Assembly: GCF_964340395.1 (NCBI RefSeq)
Contig: NC_135554.1
Span: 1,248,001 to 1,312,000, forward strand
DNA length: 64,000 nucleotides
DNA from: Glandiceps talaboti
Lineage: Eukaryota; Hemichordata; Enteropneusta; Spengelidae
Direction: 5' to 3'
Positions 33,858 to 47,640 of this stretch are shown here, piece after piece. The notes beneath the pieces are model-generated. The model was given only the letters and a program-made list of their open reading frames with translations. It made no database searches and was not told the DNA's origin. A program made the translations under genes and the position numbers. The number at the start of each line of letters is the position of its first letter. The stretch's first letter is position 1.

Positions 33858-36800
33858 CTGGGACATGACATTACATCACCAGTGGGGAGGAAATAAAATC
33901 AATTCTAGTATATAACAAGGCTGAGACGTGACATTACATCACCAGTGGGGAGCAAATAAATCAATTCTAGTATGTAACATGGCTGAGACGTGACATTACA
34001 TCACCAGTGGGGAGGAAATAAATCAATTCTAGTATGTAACATGGCTGAGACATGACATTACATCACCAGTGGGGAGGAAATAAATCAATTCTAGTATATA
34101 ACATGGCAGAGACATAACATTACATCACCAGTGGGGAGCAAATAAATCAATTCTAGTATGTAACATGGCTGAGACGTGACATTACATCACCAGTGGGGAG
34201 GAAATAAATCAATTCTAGTATATAACATGGCTGAGACATGACATTACATCACCAGTGGGGAGGAAATAAATCAATTCTAGTATGTAACATGGCTGAGACG
34301 TGACATTACATCACCAGTGGGGAGGAAATAAATCAATTCTAGTATGTAACATGGCTGAGACGTGACATTACATCACCAGTGGGGAGGAAATAAATCAATT
34401 CTAGTATGTAACATGGCTGAGACGTGACATTACATCACCAGTGGGGAGGAAATAAATCTCAATTTTACTATGTAACATGGCTGAGACGTGACATTACATC
34501 ACCAGTGGGGAGGAAATAAATCAATTCTAGTATGTAACATGGCTGAGACATGACATTACATCACCAGTGGGGAGGAAATAAAATCAATTCTAGTATGTAA
34601 CATGGCTGAGACGTGACATTACATCACCAGTGGGGAGGAAATAAATCAATTCTAGTATGTAACATGGCAGAGACATGACATTACATCACCAGTGGGGAGG
34701 AAATAAATCAATTCTAGTATGTAACATGGCTGAGACGTGACATTACATCACCAGTGGGGAGCAAATAAATCAATTCTAGTATGTAACATGGCTGAGACGT
34801 GACATTACATCACCAGTGGGGAGGAAATAAATCAATTCTAGTATGTAACATGGCTGAGACGTGACATTACATCACCAGTGGGGAGGAAATAAATCAATTC
34901 TAGTATGTAACATGGCTGAGACGTGACATTACATCACCAGTGGGGAGGAAATAAATCAATTCTAGTATGTAACATGGCAGAGACATGACATTACATCACC
35001 AGTGGGGAGGAAATAAATCAATTCTAGTATGTAACATGGCTGAGACGTGACATTACATCACCAGTGGGGAGGAAATAAATCAATTCTAGTATGTAACATG
35101 GCTGAGACGTGACATTATATCACCAGTGGGGAGGAAATAAATCAATTCTAGTATGTAACATGGCTGAGACGTGACATTACATCACCAGTGGGGAGGAAAT
35201 AAAATCAATTCTAGTATGTAACATGGCTGAGACATGACATTACATCACCAGTGGGGAGGAAATAAATCAATTCTAGTATGTAACATGGCTGAGACATGAC
35301 ATTACATCACAAGTGGGGAGGAAATAAATCAATTCTAGTATATAACATGGCAGAGACATGACATTACATCACCAGTGGGGAGGAAATAAATCAATTCTAG
35401 TATATAACATGGCTGGGACATGACATTACATCACCAGTGGGGAGCAAATAAATCAATTCTAGTATATAACATGGCTGAGACGTGACATTACATCACCAGT
35501 GGGGAGCAAATAAATCAATTCTAGTATGTAACATGGCTGAGACGTGACATTACATCACCAGTGGGGAGGAAATAAATCAATTCTAGTATATAACATGGCT
35601 GGGACATGACATTACATCACCTGTGGGGAGGAAATAAATCAATTCTAGTATGTAACATGGCTGAGACATGACATTACATCACCAGTGGGGAGCAAATAAA
35701 TCAATTCTAGTATGTAACATAGCTGGGACATGACATTACATCACCAGTAGGGAGGAAATAAATCAATTCTAGTATGTAACATGGCAGAGACATGACATTA
35801 CATCACCAGTGGGGAGCAAATAAATCAATTCTAGTATGTAACATGGCTGGGACATGACATTACATCACCAGTGGGGAGCAAATAAATCAATTCTAGTATA
35901 TAACATGGCTGAGACGTGACATTACATCACCAGTGGGGAGCAAATAAATCAATTCTAGTATGTAACATGGCTGAGACGTGACATTACATCACCAGTGGGG
36001 AGGAAATAAATCAATTCTAGTATATAACATGGCTGAGACATGACATTACATCACCAGTGGGGAGGAAATAAATCAATTCTAGTATGTAACATGGCTGAGA
36101 CGTGACATTACATCACCAGTGGGGAGGAAATAAATCAATTCTAGTATATAACATGGCTGAGACGTGACATTACATCACCAGTGGGGAGCAAATAAATCAA
36201 TTCTAGTATATAACATGGCTGAGACGTGACATTACATCACCAGTGGGGAGCAAATAAATCAATTCTAGTATATAACATGGCTGAGACGTGACATTACATC
36301 ACCAGTGGGGAGCAAATAAATCAATTCTAGTATGTAACATGGCTGAGACGTGACATTACATCACCAGTGGGGAGGAAATAAATCAATTCTAGTATATAAC
36401 ATGGCTGAGACGTGACATTACATCACCAGTGGGGAGGAAATAAATCAATTCTAGTATGTAACATGGCTGAGACGTGACATTACATCACCAGTGGGGAGGA
36501 AATAAATCAATTCTAGTATGTAACATGGCTGGGACATGACATTACATCACCAGTGGGGAGGAAATAAATCAATTCTAGTATGTAACAAGGCTGAGACGTG
36601 ACATTACATCACCAGTGGGGAGCAAATAAATCAATTCTAGTATGTAACATGGCTGGGACATGACATTACATCACCAGTGGGGAGGAAATAAATCAATTCT
36701 AGTATGTAACATGGCTGAGACGTGACATTACATCACCAGTGGGGAGCAAATAAATCAATTCTAGTACGTAACATGGCTGAGACGTGACATTACATCACCA

Positions 36801-38360
36801 GTGGGGAGGAAATAAATCAATTCTAGTACGTAACATGGCTGAGACGTGACATTACATCACCAGTAGGGAGGAAATAAATCAATTCTAGTATGTAACATGG
36901 CTGAGACGTGACATTACATCACCAGTGGGGAGGAAATAAAATCAATTCTAGTATATAACATGGCTGAGACGATTACATCACCAGTGGGGAGGAAATAAAT
37001 CAATTCTAGTATGTAACATGGCTGAGACATGACATTACATCACCAGTGGGGAGGAAATAAATCAATTCTAGTATATAACATGGCTGAGACGTGACATTAC
37101 ATCACCAGTGGGGAGGAAATAAAATCAATTCTAGTATATAACATGGCTGAGACATGACATTACATCACCAGTGGGGAGGAAATAAATCAATTCTAGTATG
37201 TAACATGGCTGAGACGTGACATTACATCACCAGTGGGGAGGAAATAAATCAATTCTAGTATGTAACATGGCTGAGACGTGACATTACATCACCAGTGGGG
37301 AGCAAATAAATCAATTTTAGTATGTAACATGGCTGAGACGTGACATTACATCACCAGTGGGGAGGAACTAAATCAATTTTAGTATGTAACATGGCTGAGA
37401 CGTGACATTACATCACCAGTGGGGAGGAAATAAATCAATTCTAGTATGTAACATGGCTGAGACATGACATTACATCACCAGTGGGGAGGAAATAAAATCA
37501 ATTCTAGTATGTAACATGGCTGAGACATGACATTACATCACCAGTAGGGAGGAAATAAATCAATTCTAGTATATACATGGCTGAGACGTGACATTACATC
37601 ACCAGTGGGGAGGAAATAAATCAATTCTAGTATATAACATGGCTGAGACATGACATTACATCACCAGTGGGGAGGAAATAAATCAATTCTAGTATGTAAC
37701 ATGGCTGAGACATGACATTACATCACCAGTTGCTATTGCTGAGTATTTTGAATACATTATTTGATGGGAGTTCTTGTCAAGTTGCTGGTGTAATGTCATA
37801 TCCCGGCCAAGTTGATTTATTTGCTCCCCACTGGTGATGTAATGTCACGTCTCAGCCATGTTACATACTGAGTAACATGGCTGAGACGTGACATTACATC
37901 ACCAGTGGGGAGGAAATAAAATCAATTCTAGTATGTAACATGGCTGAGACATGACATTACATCACCAGTAGGGAGGAAATAAATCAATTCTAGTATGTAA
38001 CATGGCTGAGACGTGACATTACATCACCAGTGGGGAGGAAATAAATCAATTCTAGTATGTAACATGGCTGAGACATGACATTACATCACCAGTGGGGAGG
38101 AAATAAATCAATTCTAGTATGTAACATGGCTGAGACATGACAAAACATCACCAGTGGGGAGGAAATAAATCAATTCTAGTATATAACATGGCTGAGACAT
38201 GACATTACATCACCAGTGGGGAGGAAATAAATCAATTCTAGTATGTAACATGGCTGAGACGTGACATTACATCACCAGTGGGGAGGAAATAAATCAATTC
38301 TAGTATGTAACATGGCTGAGACGTGACATTACATCACCAGTGGGGAGCAAATAAATCAAC
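33856..38360. repeat. 62-bp minisatellite array (about 72 copies) abutting an exon
   Basis: The unit is CATGGCTGAGACGTGACATT, ACATCACCAGTGGGGAGGAA, ATAAATCAATTCTAGTATGT, AA. Recurrent variants are ACGTGAC versus ACATGAC, GGAGGAAAT versus GGAGCAAAT, TATGTAAC versus TATATAAC, and GGCTGAG versus GGCAGAG or GGCTGGG. The first unit begins at the exon edge, so the reverse complement of each unit holds a copy of that exon's acceptor. An inverted stretch interrupts the array at 37731-37869. Confidence 0.97.
37731..37869 (-). repeat. 139-bp perfect inverted duplicate of the array/right-flank junction
   Basis: Reverse-complementing 37731-37869 gives exactly 38302-38440: the last array unit plus about 80 bp of unique right flank, from AACTTGGCCGGGATATGACA to TACTCAGCAATAGCA. 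The two are inverted and about 430 bp apart. Array units resume directly on the far side. Confidence 0.9.
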
Positions 38361-38520
38361 TTGGCCGGGATATGACATTACACCAGCAACTTGACAAGAA
38401 CTCCCATCAAATAATGTATTCAAAATACTCAGCAATAGCAAACAATCTAAAATGGGATTTATATCAGTGACATTAGTAAAAGAGCAAATGGACAATTATT
38501 CAAATTATTATAAGTACAGT

Positions 38521-38815
38521 CTGAAGTGATTTGGTTTAAAGACTAAAGACCTTGTTACAATTTATCTTATTTACATTGGCTACATTAGACAACTATTAGA
38601 ATATACAGTTCCAGCTTGGCATCCTAGACTTACTTTACAACAGCACAATTTACTTCAATGTATACAGAAAAGAGCATACAGAATAATCTTATTAGCCAAC
38701 GACTACATTTCATACCAACAAGCTCTGCAGTCATACAATATCATATTAGAGCTTAAAAGGCATGATATCATAGAATTGTTTGAAATTTGCTAAATCCTTC
38801 TTTCACAACCCAATG
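38521..38815 (+). pseudogene. Decayed non-LTR retrotransposon reverse transcriptase, C-terminal remnant
   Basis: On the plus strand the translation reads FGLKTKDLVTIYLIYI, then RQLLEYTVPAWHPRLT, then IQKRAYRIIL. This matches the conserved stretch downstream of the RT core in many LINE proteins (LVTIY..YIRP.LEY..PVWHP and IQKRA.RIIL). There is an in-frame TGA before FGL, and a one-base shift restores FAKSFFHNP near 38788. It is a fragment of a family different from the LINE at 20-23.6 kb. Confidence 0.7.
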
Positions 38816-39179
38816 TAATAGTCCACTCTAAGCAGTTCCATTGGAGCTAATTGTGATGAAATAATTACTTTTCACATTTAGTGTGCTATAGACTTAATTA
38901 TAAACAATTTTCTGTATGGGCACGTGTTATCAGAACTAATTGACAGTGGGTGGGGGGGGGGGAGGCATGTAAAGGAAAGAGGCCACATAAAGGAAAGAGG
39001 CCAGCTGTATATATATTTACTTCCATAATAGTACCAAAAGGTAATTTTTATTAATCCCACTGTCCACCAATTTATTTCCCCATGTCTGTAGAATATAACT
39101 TCATACTTGAATAATTGTGTTTTCCAAATCATACCAATTGAAATAAATATGCCAGAGTGTAAGAAGCTATTACACAACC
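38816..39179. other. Unassigned sequence
   Basis: Contains a poly-G run (about 38951-38962) and a 17-bp local duplication (AAAGGAAAGAGGCCA). No gene signal. Confidence 0.4.
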
Positions 39180-42100
39180 AGCCTTACAGTGTAGTCATTA
39201 CTAGGCCTTTAACAGTGTAGTCATTACTAGGTAACTGTCCTGGCCTTACAATGTAGTCATTACTAGATAACTGTCCTGGCCTTACAGTGTAGTCATTACT
39301 AGATAACTGTCCTGGCCTTACAGTGTAGTCATTACTAGATAACTGTCCTGGCCTTACAGTGTAGTCATTACTAGATAACTGTCCTAGCCTTAGAGTGTAG
39401 TCATTACTAGATAACTGTCCTGGCCTTACAGTGTAGTCATTACTATAGATAACTGTCCTGGCCTTACAGTGTAGTCATTACTAGATAACTGTCCTGGCCT
39501 TACAGTGTAGTCATTACTAGGTAACTGTCCTGGCCTTACAGTGTAGTCATTACTAGGTAACTGTCCTGGCCTTACAGTGTAGTCATTACTAGGCCTTACA
39601 GTGTGGTCATTACTAGATAACTGTCCTGGCCTTACAGTGTAGTCATTACTAGGCCTTACAGTGTAGTCATTACTAGGTAACTGTCCTGGCCTTACAGTGT
39701 AGTCATTACTAGATAACTGTCCTGGCCTTACAGTGTAGTCATTACTAGGCCTTACAGTGTAGTCATTACTAGATAACTGTCCTGGCCTTACAGTGTAGTC
39801 ATTACTAGATAACTGTCCTGGCCTTAGAGTGTAGTCATTACTAGGTAACTGTCCTGGCCTTACAGTGTAGTCATTACTAGATAACTGTCCTGGCCTTACA
39901 ATGTAGTCATTACTAGATAACTGTCCTGGCCTTACAGTGTAGTCATTACTAGGCCTTACAGTGTAGTCATTACTAGATAACTGTCCTGGCCTTACAGTGT
40001 AGTCATTACTAGATAACTGTCCTGGCCTTACAGTGTAGTCATTACTAGGCCTTACAGTGTAGTCATTACTAGGTAACTGTCCTGGCCTTACAGTGTAGTC
40101 ATTACTAGATAACTGTCCTGGCCTTACAATGTAGTCATTACTAGGCCTTACAGTGTAGTCATTACTAGGTAACTGTCCTGGCCTTACAGTGTAGTCATTA
40201 CTAGGTAACTGTCCTGGCCTTACAGTGTAGTCATTACTAGATAACTGTCCTGGCCTTACAGTGTAGTCATTACTAGGTAACTGTCCTGGCCTTACAGTGT
40301 AGTCATTACTAGGTAACTGTCCTGGCCTTACAGTGTAGTCATTACTATAGATAACTGTCCTGGCCTTACAGTGTAGTCATTACTAGGCCTTACAGTGTAG
40401 TCATTACTAGGTAACTGTCCTGGCCTTACAGTGTAGTCATTACTAGATAACTGTCCTGGCCTTACAGTGTAGTCATTACTAGGTAACTGTCCTGGCCTTA
40501 CAGTGTAGTCATTACTATAGATAACTGTCCTGGCCTTACAGTGTAGTCATTACTAGGCCTTACAGTGTAGTCATTACTAGATAACTGTCCTGGCCTTACA
40601 ATGTAGTCATTACTAGATAACTGTCCTGGCCTTACAATGTAGTCATTACTAGGTAACTGTCCTGGCCTTACAGTGTAGTCATTACTAGATAACTGTCCTG
40701 GCCTTACAGTGTAGTCATTACTAGGTAACTGTCCTGGCCTTACAGTGTAGTCATTACTAGATAACTGTCCTGGCCTTACAGTGTAGTCATTACTAGATAA
40801 CTGTCCTGGCCTTACAGTGTAGTCATTACTAGATAACTGTCCTGGCCTTACAGTGTAGTCATTACTAGGTAACTGTCCTGGCCTTACAGTGTAGTCATTA
40901 CTAGATAACTGTCCTGGCCTTACAGTGTAGTCATTACTAGATAACTGTCCTGGCCTTACAGTGTAGTCATTACTAGATAACTGTCCTGGCCTTACAGTGT
41001 AGTCATTACTAGGTAACTGTCCTGGCCTTACAGTGTAGTCATTACTAGGTAACTGTCCTGGCCTTACAGTGTAGTCATTACTAGATAACTGTCCAGGCCT
41101 TACAGTGTAGTCATTACTAGGTAACTGTCCTGGCCTTACAGTGTAGTCATTACTAGATAACTGTCCTGGCCTTACAGTGTAGTCATTACTATAGATAACT
41201 GTCCTGGCCTTACAGTGTAGTCATTACTAGGCCTTACAGTGTAGTCATTACTAGGTAACTGTCCTGGCCTTACAGTGTAGTCATTACTAGATAACTGTCC
41301 TGGCCTTACAGTGTAGTCATTACTAGGTAACTGTCCTGGCCTTAGAGTGTAGTCATTACTAGGTAACTGTCCTGGCCTTACAGTGTAGTCATTACTAGAT
41401 AACTGTCCTGGCCTTACAGTGTAGTCATTACTAGGTAACTGTCCTGGCCTTACAGTGTAGTCATTACTAGATAACTGTCCTGGCCTTACAGTGTAGTCAT
41501 TACTAGATAACTGTCCTGGCCTTACAGTGTAGTCATTACTAGGTAACTGTCCTGGCCTTACAGTGTAGTCATTACTAGATAACTGTCCTGGCCTTACAAT
41601 GTAGTCATTACTAGATAACTGTCCTGGCCTTACAGTGTAGTCATTACTAGATAACTGTCCTGGCCTTACAGTGTAGTCATCACTAGGTAACTGTCCTGGC
41701 CTTACAGTGTAGTCATTACTAGGCCTTACAGTGTAGTCATTACTAGGTAACTGTCCTGGCCTTACAGTGTAGTCATTACTAGATAACTGTCCTGGCCTTA
41801 CAGTGTAGTCATTACTAGATAACTGTCCTGGCCTTACAGTGTAGTCATTACTAGGTAACTGTCCTGGCCTTACAGTGTAGTCATTACTAGGTAACTGTCC
41901 TGGCCTTACAGTGTAGTCATTACTAGATAACTGTCCTGGCCTTACAGTGTAGTCATTACTATAGATAACTGTCCTGGCCTTACAGTGTAGTCATTACTAG
42001 ATAACTGTCCTGACCTTACAGTGTAGTCATTACTAGATAACTGTCCTGGCCTTACAGTGTAGTCATTACTAGGCCTTAATTATAGTGTAGTCATTACTAG

Positions 42101-45100
42101 GTAACTGTCCTGGCCTTACAGTGTAGTCATTACTAGATAACTGTCCTGGCCTTACAGTGTAGTCATTATTAGGCCTTACAGTGTAGTCATTACTAGGTAA
42201 CTGTCCTGGCCTTACAGTGTAGTCATTACTAGATAACTGTCCTGGCCTTACATTGTAGTCATTACTAGATAACTGTCCTGGCCTTACAGTGTAGTCATTA
42301 CTATAGATAACTGTCCTGGCCTTACAGTGTAGTCATTACTAGATAACTGTCCTGGCCTTACAGTGTAGTCATTACTAGATAACTGTCCTGGCCTTACAGT
42401 GTGGTCATTACTAGGCCTTACAGTGTAGTCATTACTAGATAACTGTCCTGGCCTTACAGTGTAGTCATTACTAGATAACTGTCCTGGCCTTACAGTGTGG
42501 TCATTACTAGATAACTGTCCTAGCCTTAGAGTGTAGTCATTACTAGATAACTGTCCTGGCCTTACAGTGTAGTCATTACTATAGATAACTGTCCTGGCCT
42601 TACAGTGTAGTCATTACTAGATAACTGTCCTGGCCTTACAGTGTAGTCATTACTAGATAACTGTCCTGGCCTTACAGTGTAGTCATTACTAGGCCTTACA
42701 GTGTGGTCATTACTAGATAACTATCCTGGCCTTACAGTGTAGTCATTACTAGGCCTTATAGTGTAGTCATTACTAGATAACTGTCCTGGCCTTACAGTGT
42801 AGTCATTACTAGATAACTGTCCTGGCCTTACAGTGTAGTCATTACTAGATAACTGTCCTGGCCTTACAATGTAGTCATTACTAGGCCTTACAGTGTAGTC
42901 ATTACTAGATAACTGTCCTGGCCTTACAGTGTAGTCATTACTAGGCCTTACAGTGTAGTCATTACTAGATAACTGTCCTGGCCTTACAGTGTAGTCATTA
43001 CTAGATAACTGTCCTGGCCTTACAGTGTAGTCATTACTATAGATAACTGTCCTGGCCTTACAGTGTAGTCATTACTAGGCCTTACAGTGTAGTCATTACT
43101 AGATAACTGTCCTGGCCTTACAGTGTAGTCATTACTAGATAACTGTCCTGGCCTTACAGTGTAGTCATTACTATAGATAACTGTCCTAGCCTTACAGTGT
43201 AGTCATTACTAGATAACTGTCCTGGCCTTACAGTGTAGTCATTACTATAGATAACTGTCCTGGCCTTACAGTGTAGTCATTACTAGATAACTGTCCTGGC
43301 CTTACAGTGTAGTCATTACTAGATAACTGTCCTGGCCTTACAGTGTAGTCATTACTAGATAACTGTCCTGGCCTTACAGTGTAGTCATTACTAGATAACT
43401 GTCCTGGCCTTACAGTGTAGTCATTACTAGATAACTGTCCTAGCCTTACAGTGTAGTCATTACTAGGTAACTGTCCTGGCCTTACAGTGTAGTCATTACA
43501 GTGTAGTCCTTACTATAGATAACTGTCCTGGCCTTACAGTGTAGTCATTACTAGGTAACTGTCCTGGCCTTACAGTGTAGTCATTACTAGATAACTGTCC
43601 TGGCCTTACAGTGTAGTCATTACAGTGTAGTCCTTACTATAGATAACTGTCCTGGCCTTACAGTGTAGTCATTACTAGGTAACTGTCCTGGCCTTACAGT
43701 GTAGTCATTACTAGATAACTGTCCTGGCCTTACAGTGTAGTCATTACTATAGATAACTGTCCTGGCCTTATAGTGTAGTCATTACTATAGATAACTGTCC
43801 TAGCCTTAGAGTGTAGTCATTACTAGGTAACTGTCCTGGCCTTACAGTGTAGTCATTACTAGATAACTGTCCTGGCCTTACAGTGTGGTCATTACTATAG
43901 ATAACTGTCCTGGCCTTACAGTGTAGTCATTACTAGGTAACTGTCCTGGCCTTACAGTGTAGTCATTACTAGGTAACTGTCCTGGCCTTACAGTGTAGTC
44001 ATTACTAGGCCTTACAGTGTAGTCATTACTAGATAACTGTCCTGGCCTTACAGTGTAGTCATTACTAGATAACTGTCCTGGCCTTACAGTGTAGTCATTA
44101 CTAGGCCTTAATTATAGTGTAGTCATTACTAGGTAACTGTCCTGGCCTTACAGTGTAGTCATTACTAGATAACTGTCCTGGCCTTACAGTGTAGTCATTA
44201 CTAGGCCTTACAGTGTAGTCATTACTAGATAACTGTCCTGGCCTTACAGCGTAGTCATTACTAGATAACTGTCCTGGCCTTACAGTGTAGTCATTACTAG
44301 ATAACTGTCCTGGCCTTACAGTGTAGTCATTACTAGGCCTTAATTATAGTGTAGTCATTACTAGGTAACTGTCCTGGCCTTACAGTGTAGTCATTACTAG
44401 GCCTTACAGTGTAGTCATTACTAGATAACTGTCCTGGCCTTACAGTGTAGTCATTACTAGATAACTGTCCTGGCCTTACAGTGTAGTCATTACTAGATAA
44501 CTGTCCTGGCCTTACAGTGTAGTCATTACTAGGCCTTACAGTGTAGTCATTACTAGGTAACTGTCCTTGCCTTACAGTGTAGTCATTACTAGGCCTTACA
44601 GTGTAGTCATTACTAGGTAACTGTCCTGGCCTTACAGTGTAGTCATTACTAGGCCTTACAGTGTAGTCATTACTAGATAACTGTCCTGGCCTTACAGTGT
44701 GGTCATTACTAGATAACTGTCCTAGCCTTAGAGTGTAGTCATTACTAGGTAACTGTCCTGGCCTTACAGTGTAGTCATTACTAGGCCTTACAGTGTAGTC
44801 ATTACTAGGTAACTGTCCTGGCCTTACAGTGTAGTCATTACTAGATAACTGTCCTGGCCTTACAGTGTAGTCATTACTAGATAACTGTCCTGGCCTTACA
44901 GTGTGGTCATTACTAGGTAACTGTCCTGGCCTTACAGTGTAGTCATTACTAGATAACTGTCCTGGCCTTACAGTGTAGTCATTACTAGATAACTGTCCTG
45001 GCCTTACAATGTAGTCATTACTAGGCCTTATAGTGTAGTCATTACTAGATAACTGTCCTGGCCTTACAGTGTAGTCATTACTAGGCCTTACAGTGTAGTC

Positions 45101-46790
45101 ATTACTAGATAACTGTCCTGGCCTTACAGTGTGGTCATTACTATAGATAACTGTCCTGGCCTTACAGTGTAGTCATTACTAGATAACTGTCCTGGCCTTA
45201 CAGTGTAGTCATTACTAGGCCTTATAGTGTAGTCATTACTAGATAACTGTCCTGGCCTTACAGTGTAGTCATTACTAGATAACTGTCCTGGCCTTACAGT
45301 GTGGTCATTACTAGATAACTGTCCTAGCCTTAGAGTGTAGTCATTACTAGGTAACTGTCCTGGCCTTACAGTGTAGTCATTACTAGGTAACTGTCCTGGC
45401 CTTACAGTGTAGTCATTACTAGATAACTGTCCTGGCCTTACAGTGTAGTCATTACTAGATAACTGTCCTGGCCTTACAGTGTGGTCATTACTATAGATAA
45501 CTGTCCTGGCCTTACAGTGTGGTCATTACTATAGATAACTGTCCTGGCCTTACAGTGTGGTCATTACTAGATAAATGTCCTAGCCTTACAGTGTAGTCAT
45601 TACTAGATAACTGTCCTGGCCTTACAGTGTAGTCATTACTAGGCCTTACAGTGTAGTCATTACTAGATAACTGTCCTGGCCTTACAGTGTAGTCATTACT
45701 AGGCCTTATAGTGTAGTCATTACTAGATAACTGTCCTGGCCTTACAGTGTAGTCATTACTAGGCCTTACAGTGTGGTCATTACTAGATAACTGTCCTGGC
45801 CTTACAGTGTAGTCATTACTAGATAACTGTCCTGGCCTTACAGTGTAGTCATTACTAGGCCTTATAGTGTAGTCATTACTAGATAACTGTCCTGGCCTTA
45901 CAGTGTGGTCATTACTATAGATAACTGTCCTGGCCTTACAGTGTAGTCATTACTAGGCCTTACAGTGTGGTCATTACTAGATAACTGTCCTGGCCTTACA
46001 GTGTAGTCATTACTAGGCCTTACAGTGTAGTCATTACTAGATAACTGTCCTGGCCTTACAGTGTAGTCATTACTAGGCCTTACAGTGTAGTCATTACTAG
46101 ATAACTGTCCTGGCCTTACAGTGTAGTCATTACTAGATAACTGTCCTGGCCTTACAGTGTAGTCATTACTAGATAACTGTCCTGGCCTTACAGTGTAGTC
46201 ATTACTAGATAACTGTCCTGGCCTTACAGTGTAGTCATTACTATAGATAACTGTCCTGGCCTTACAGTGTAGTCATTACTATAGATAACTGTCCTGGCCT
46301 TACAGTGTAGTCATTACTAGATAACTGTCCTGGCCTTACAGTGTAGTCATTACTATAGATAACTGTCCTGGCCTTACAGTGTAGTCATTACTAGATAACT
46401 GTCCTGGCCTTACAGTGTGGTCATTACTATAGATAACTGTCCTGGCCTTACAGTGTAGTCATTACTAAATAACTGTCCTGGCCTTACAGTGTAGTCATTA
46501 CTATAGATAACTGTCCTGGCCTTACAGTGTAGTCATTACTAGATAACTGTCCTGGCCTTACAGTGTAGTCATTACTATAGATAACTGTCCTGGCCTTACA
46601 GTGTGGTCATTACTAGATAACTGTCCTGGCCTTACAGTGTAGTCATTACTAGGCCTTACAGTGTGGTCATTACTAGATAACTGTCCTAGCCTTAGAGTGT
46701 AGTCATTACTAGGTAACTGTCCTGGCCTTACAGTGTAGTCATTACTTAGGATAACTGTTAAAGCCTTACAGTGTGTTCATTCCTAGATAA
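39180..46790. repeat. 36-bp minisatellite array (about 215 copies), the largest in the window
   Basis: The main unit is GGCCTTACAGTGTAGTCATT ACTAGATAACTGTCCT (36 bp). Common variants are ACTAGGTAAC, a 38-bp ACTATAGATAAC form, and a 24-bp short unit lacking the GATAACTGTCCT part. Rare markers recur: GGCCTTAATTATAGTGTAG near 42074, 44104 and 44337, and CATTACAGTGTAGTCCTTAC near 43496 and 43618. Divergence rises at the right edge (46745-46790). Many units end frames quickly; no coding potential. Confidence 0.98.
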
Positions 46791-46870
46791 CTTTAGTTCA
46801 GTTGTGCTAAAAAATGTTTTTAACATCAAACAGGCCAAGAATTAATTGAATTTCTATTTTCTCCATTCAG

Positions 46871-46986
46871 CAAATCAGAATACACAGAAATTTGTTCAGA
46901 TCAACAATTTCCAAACCTTTAACATAATTCACAATGTAAAAGTTTTAGGAAGGAGATTGAAAGTTTACACAGCTTTGATGATGTTG
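46871..46986 (+). CDS. Weak exon candidate on the plus strand (116 bp)
   Basis: A strong polypyrimidine tract and acceptor (TTTCTATTTTCTCCATTCAG) precede it and a good donor (GTAAGCATT) follows. Thirty-eight codons stay open: NQNTQKFVQINNFQTF, then NIIHNVKVLGRRLK, then VYTALMML. No domain is recognised, no partner exon of matching phase was found, and it lies within the intron of the minus-strand candidate gene, so it may be chance. Confidence 0.25.
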
Positions 46987-47640
46987 GTAAGCATTCCACA
47001 CATGCTACACATTGCATGCATATATAGGCTAGCTATCAGTTATTTTTTAGTTGTTGGTTTCGCCTTGTAAACTTCCATTTTTATTTTATTTTTAACAATT
47101 TGATATCCTTTTTATTTATAATAATGGAGAAAAAAAAGATTTTTCATCAATATTTGCCAGAAATATATATAAAATATTTTTGTGATTAATTTAGGCTATG
47201 AATTACAGAATACGTTCAGTGTTGATATGGGTTGACAAGCATGGCTGCTGTATCATGCTACGGCAATCGTGATTAATATCCAAACTTAATCATCTAGGAC
47301 AGTAATTCTAACAAGGAACCATACCGGAGTAGTTATTCTTAAGAATACACTTTATAAATTTTAATTTTTCATTCATATTCATCGACATAATTGCAAAAAT
47401 CATCATGACCTCTTATGTTACGTGTACGGGAAGGCTTGGAAAATCTGGGTTGTTTTACCCAGCCAGGGAAACTACCGACGTACCATCTTCAATCTTGCTG
47501 TACTTGTTACTGGGGAATCATTTAGGGTGTTAACTGTTTTAATTTTGTTTCGACTACCATTGTTATTATCGAGGTGATACACATTCAAGTGTGTATGTGG
47601 GGTGGATGTCATTTGGTCGTTCATGATTGTTTTGTCAGGG
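46987..47640. other. Unassigned AT-rich sequence
   Basis: Nothing recognised. A minus-strand frame (47472-47711) has a donor-like GTACGT but no family signature. Confidence 0.35.
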
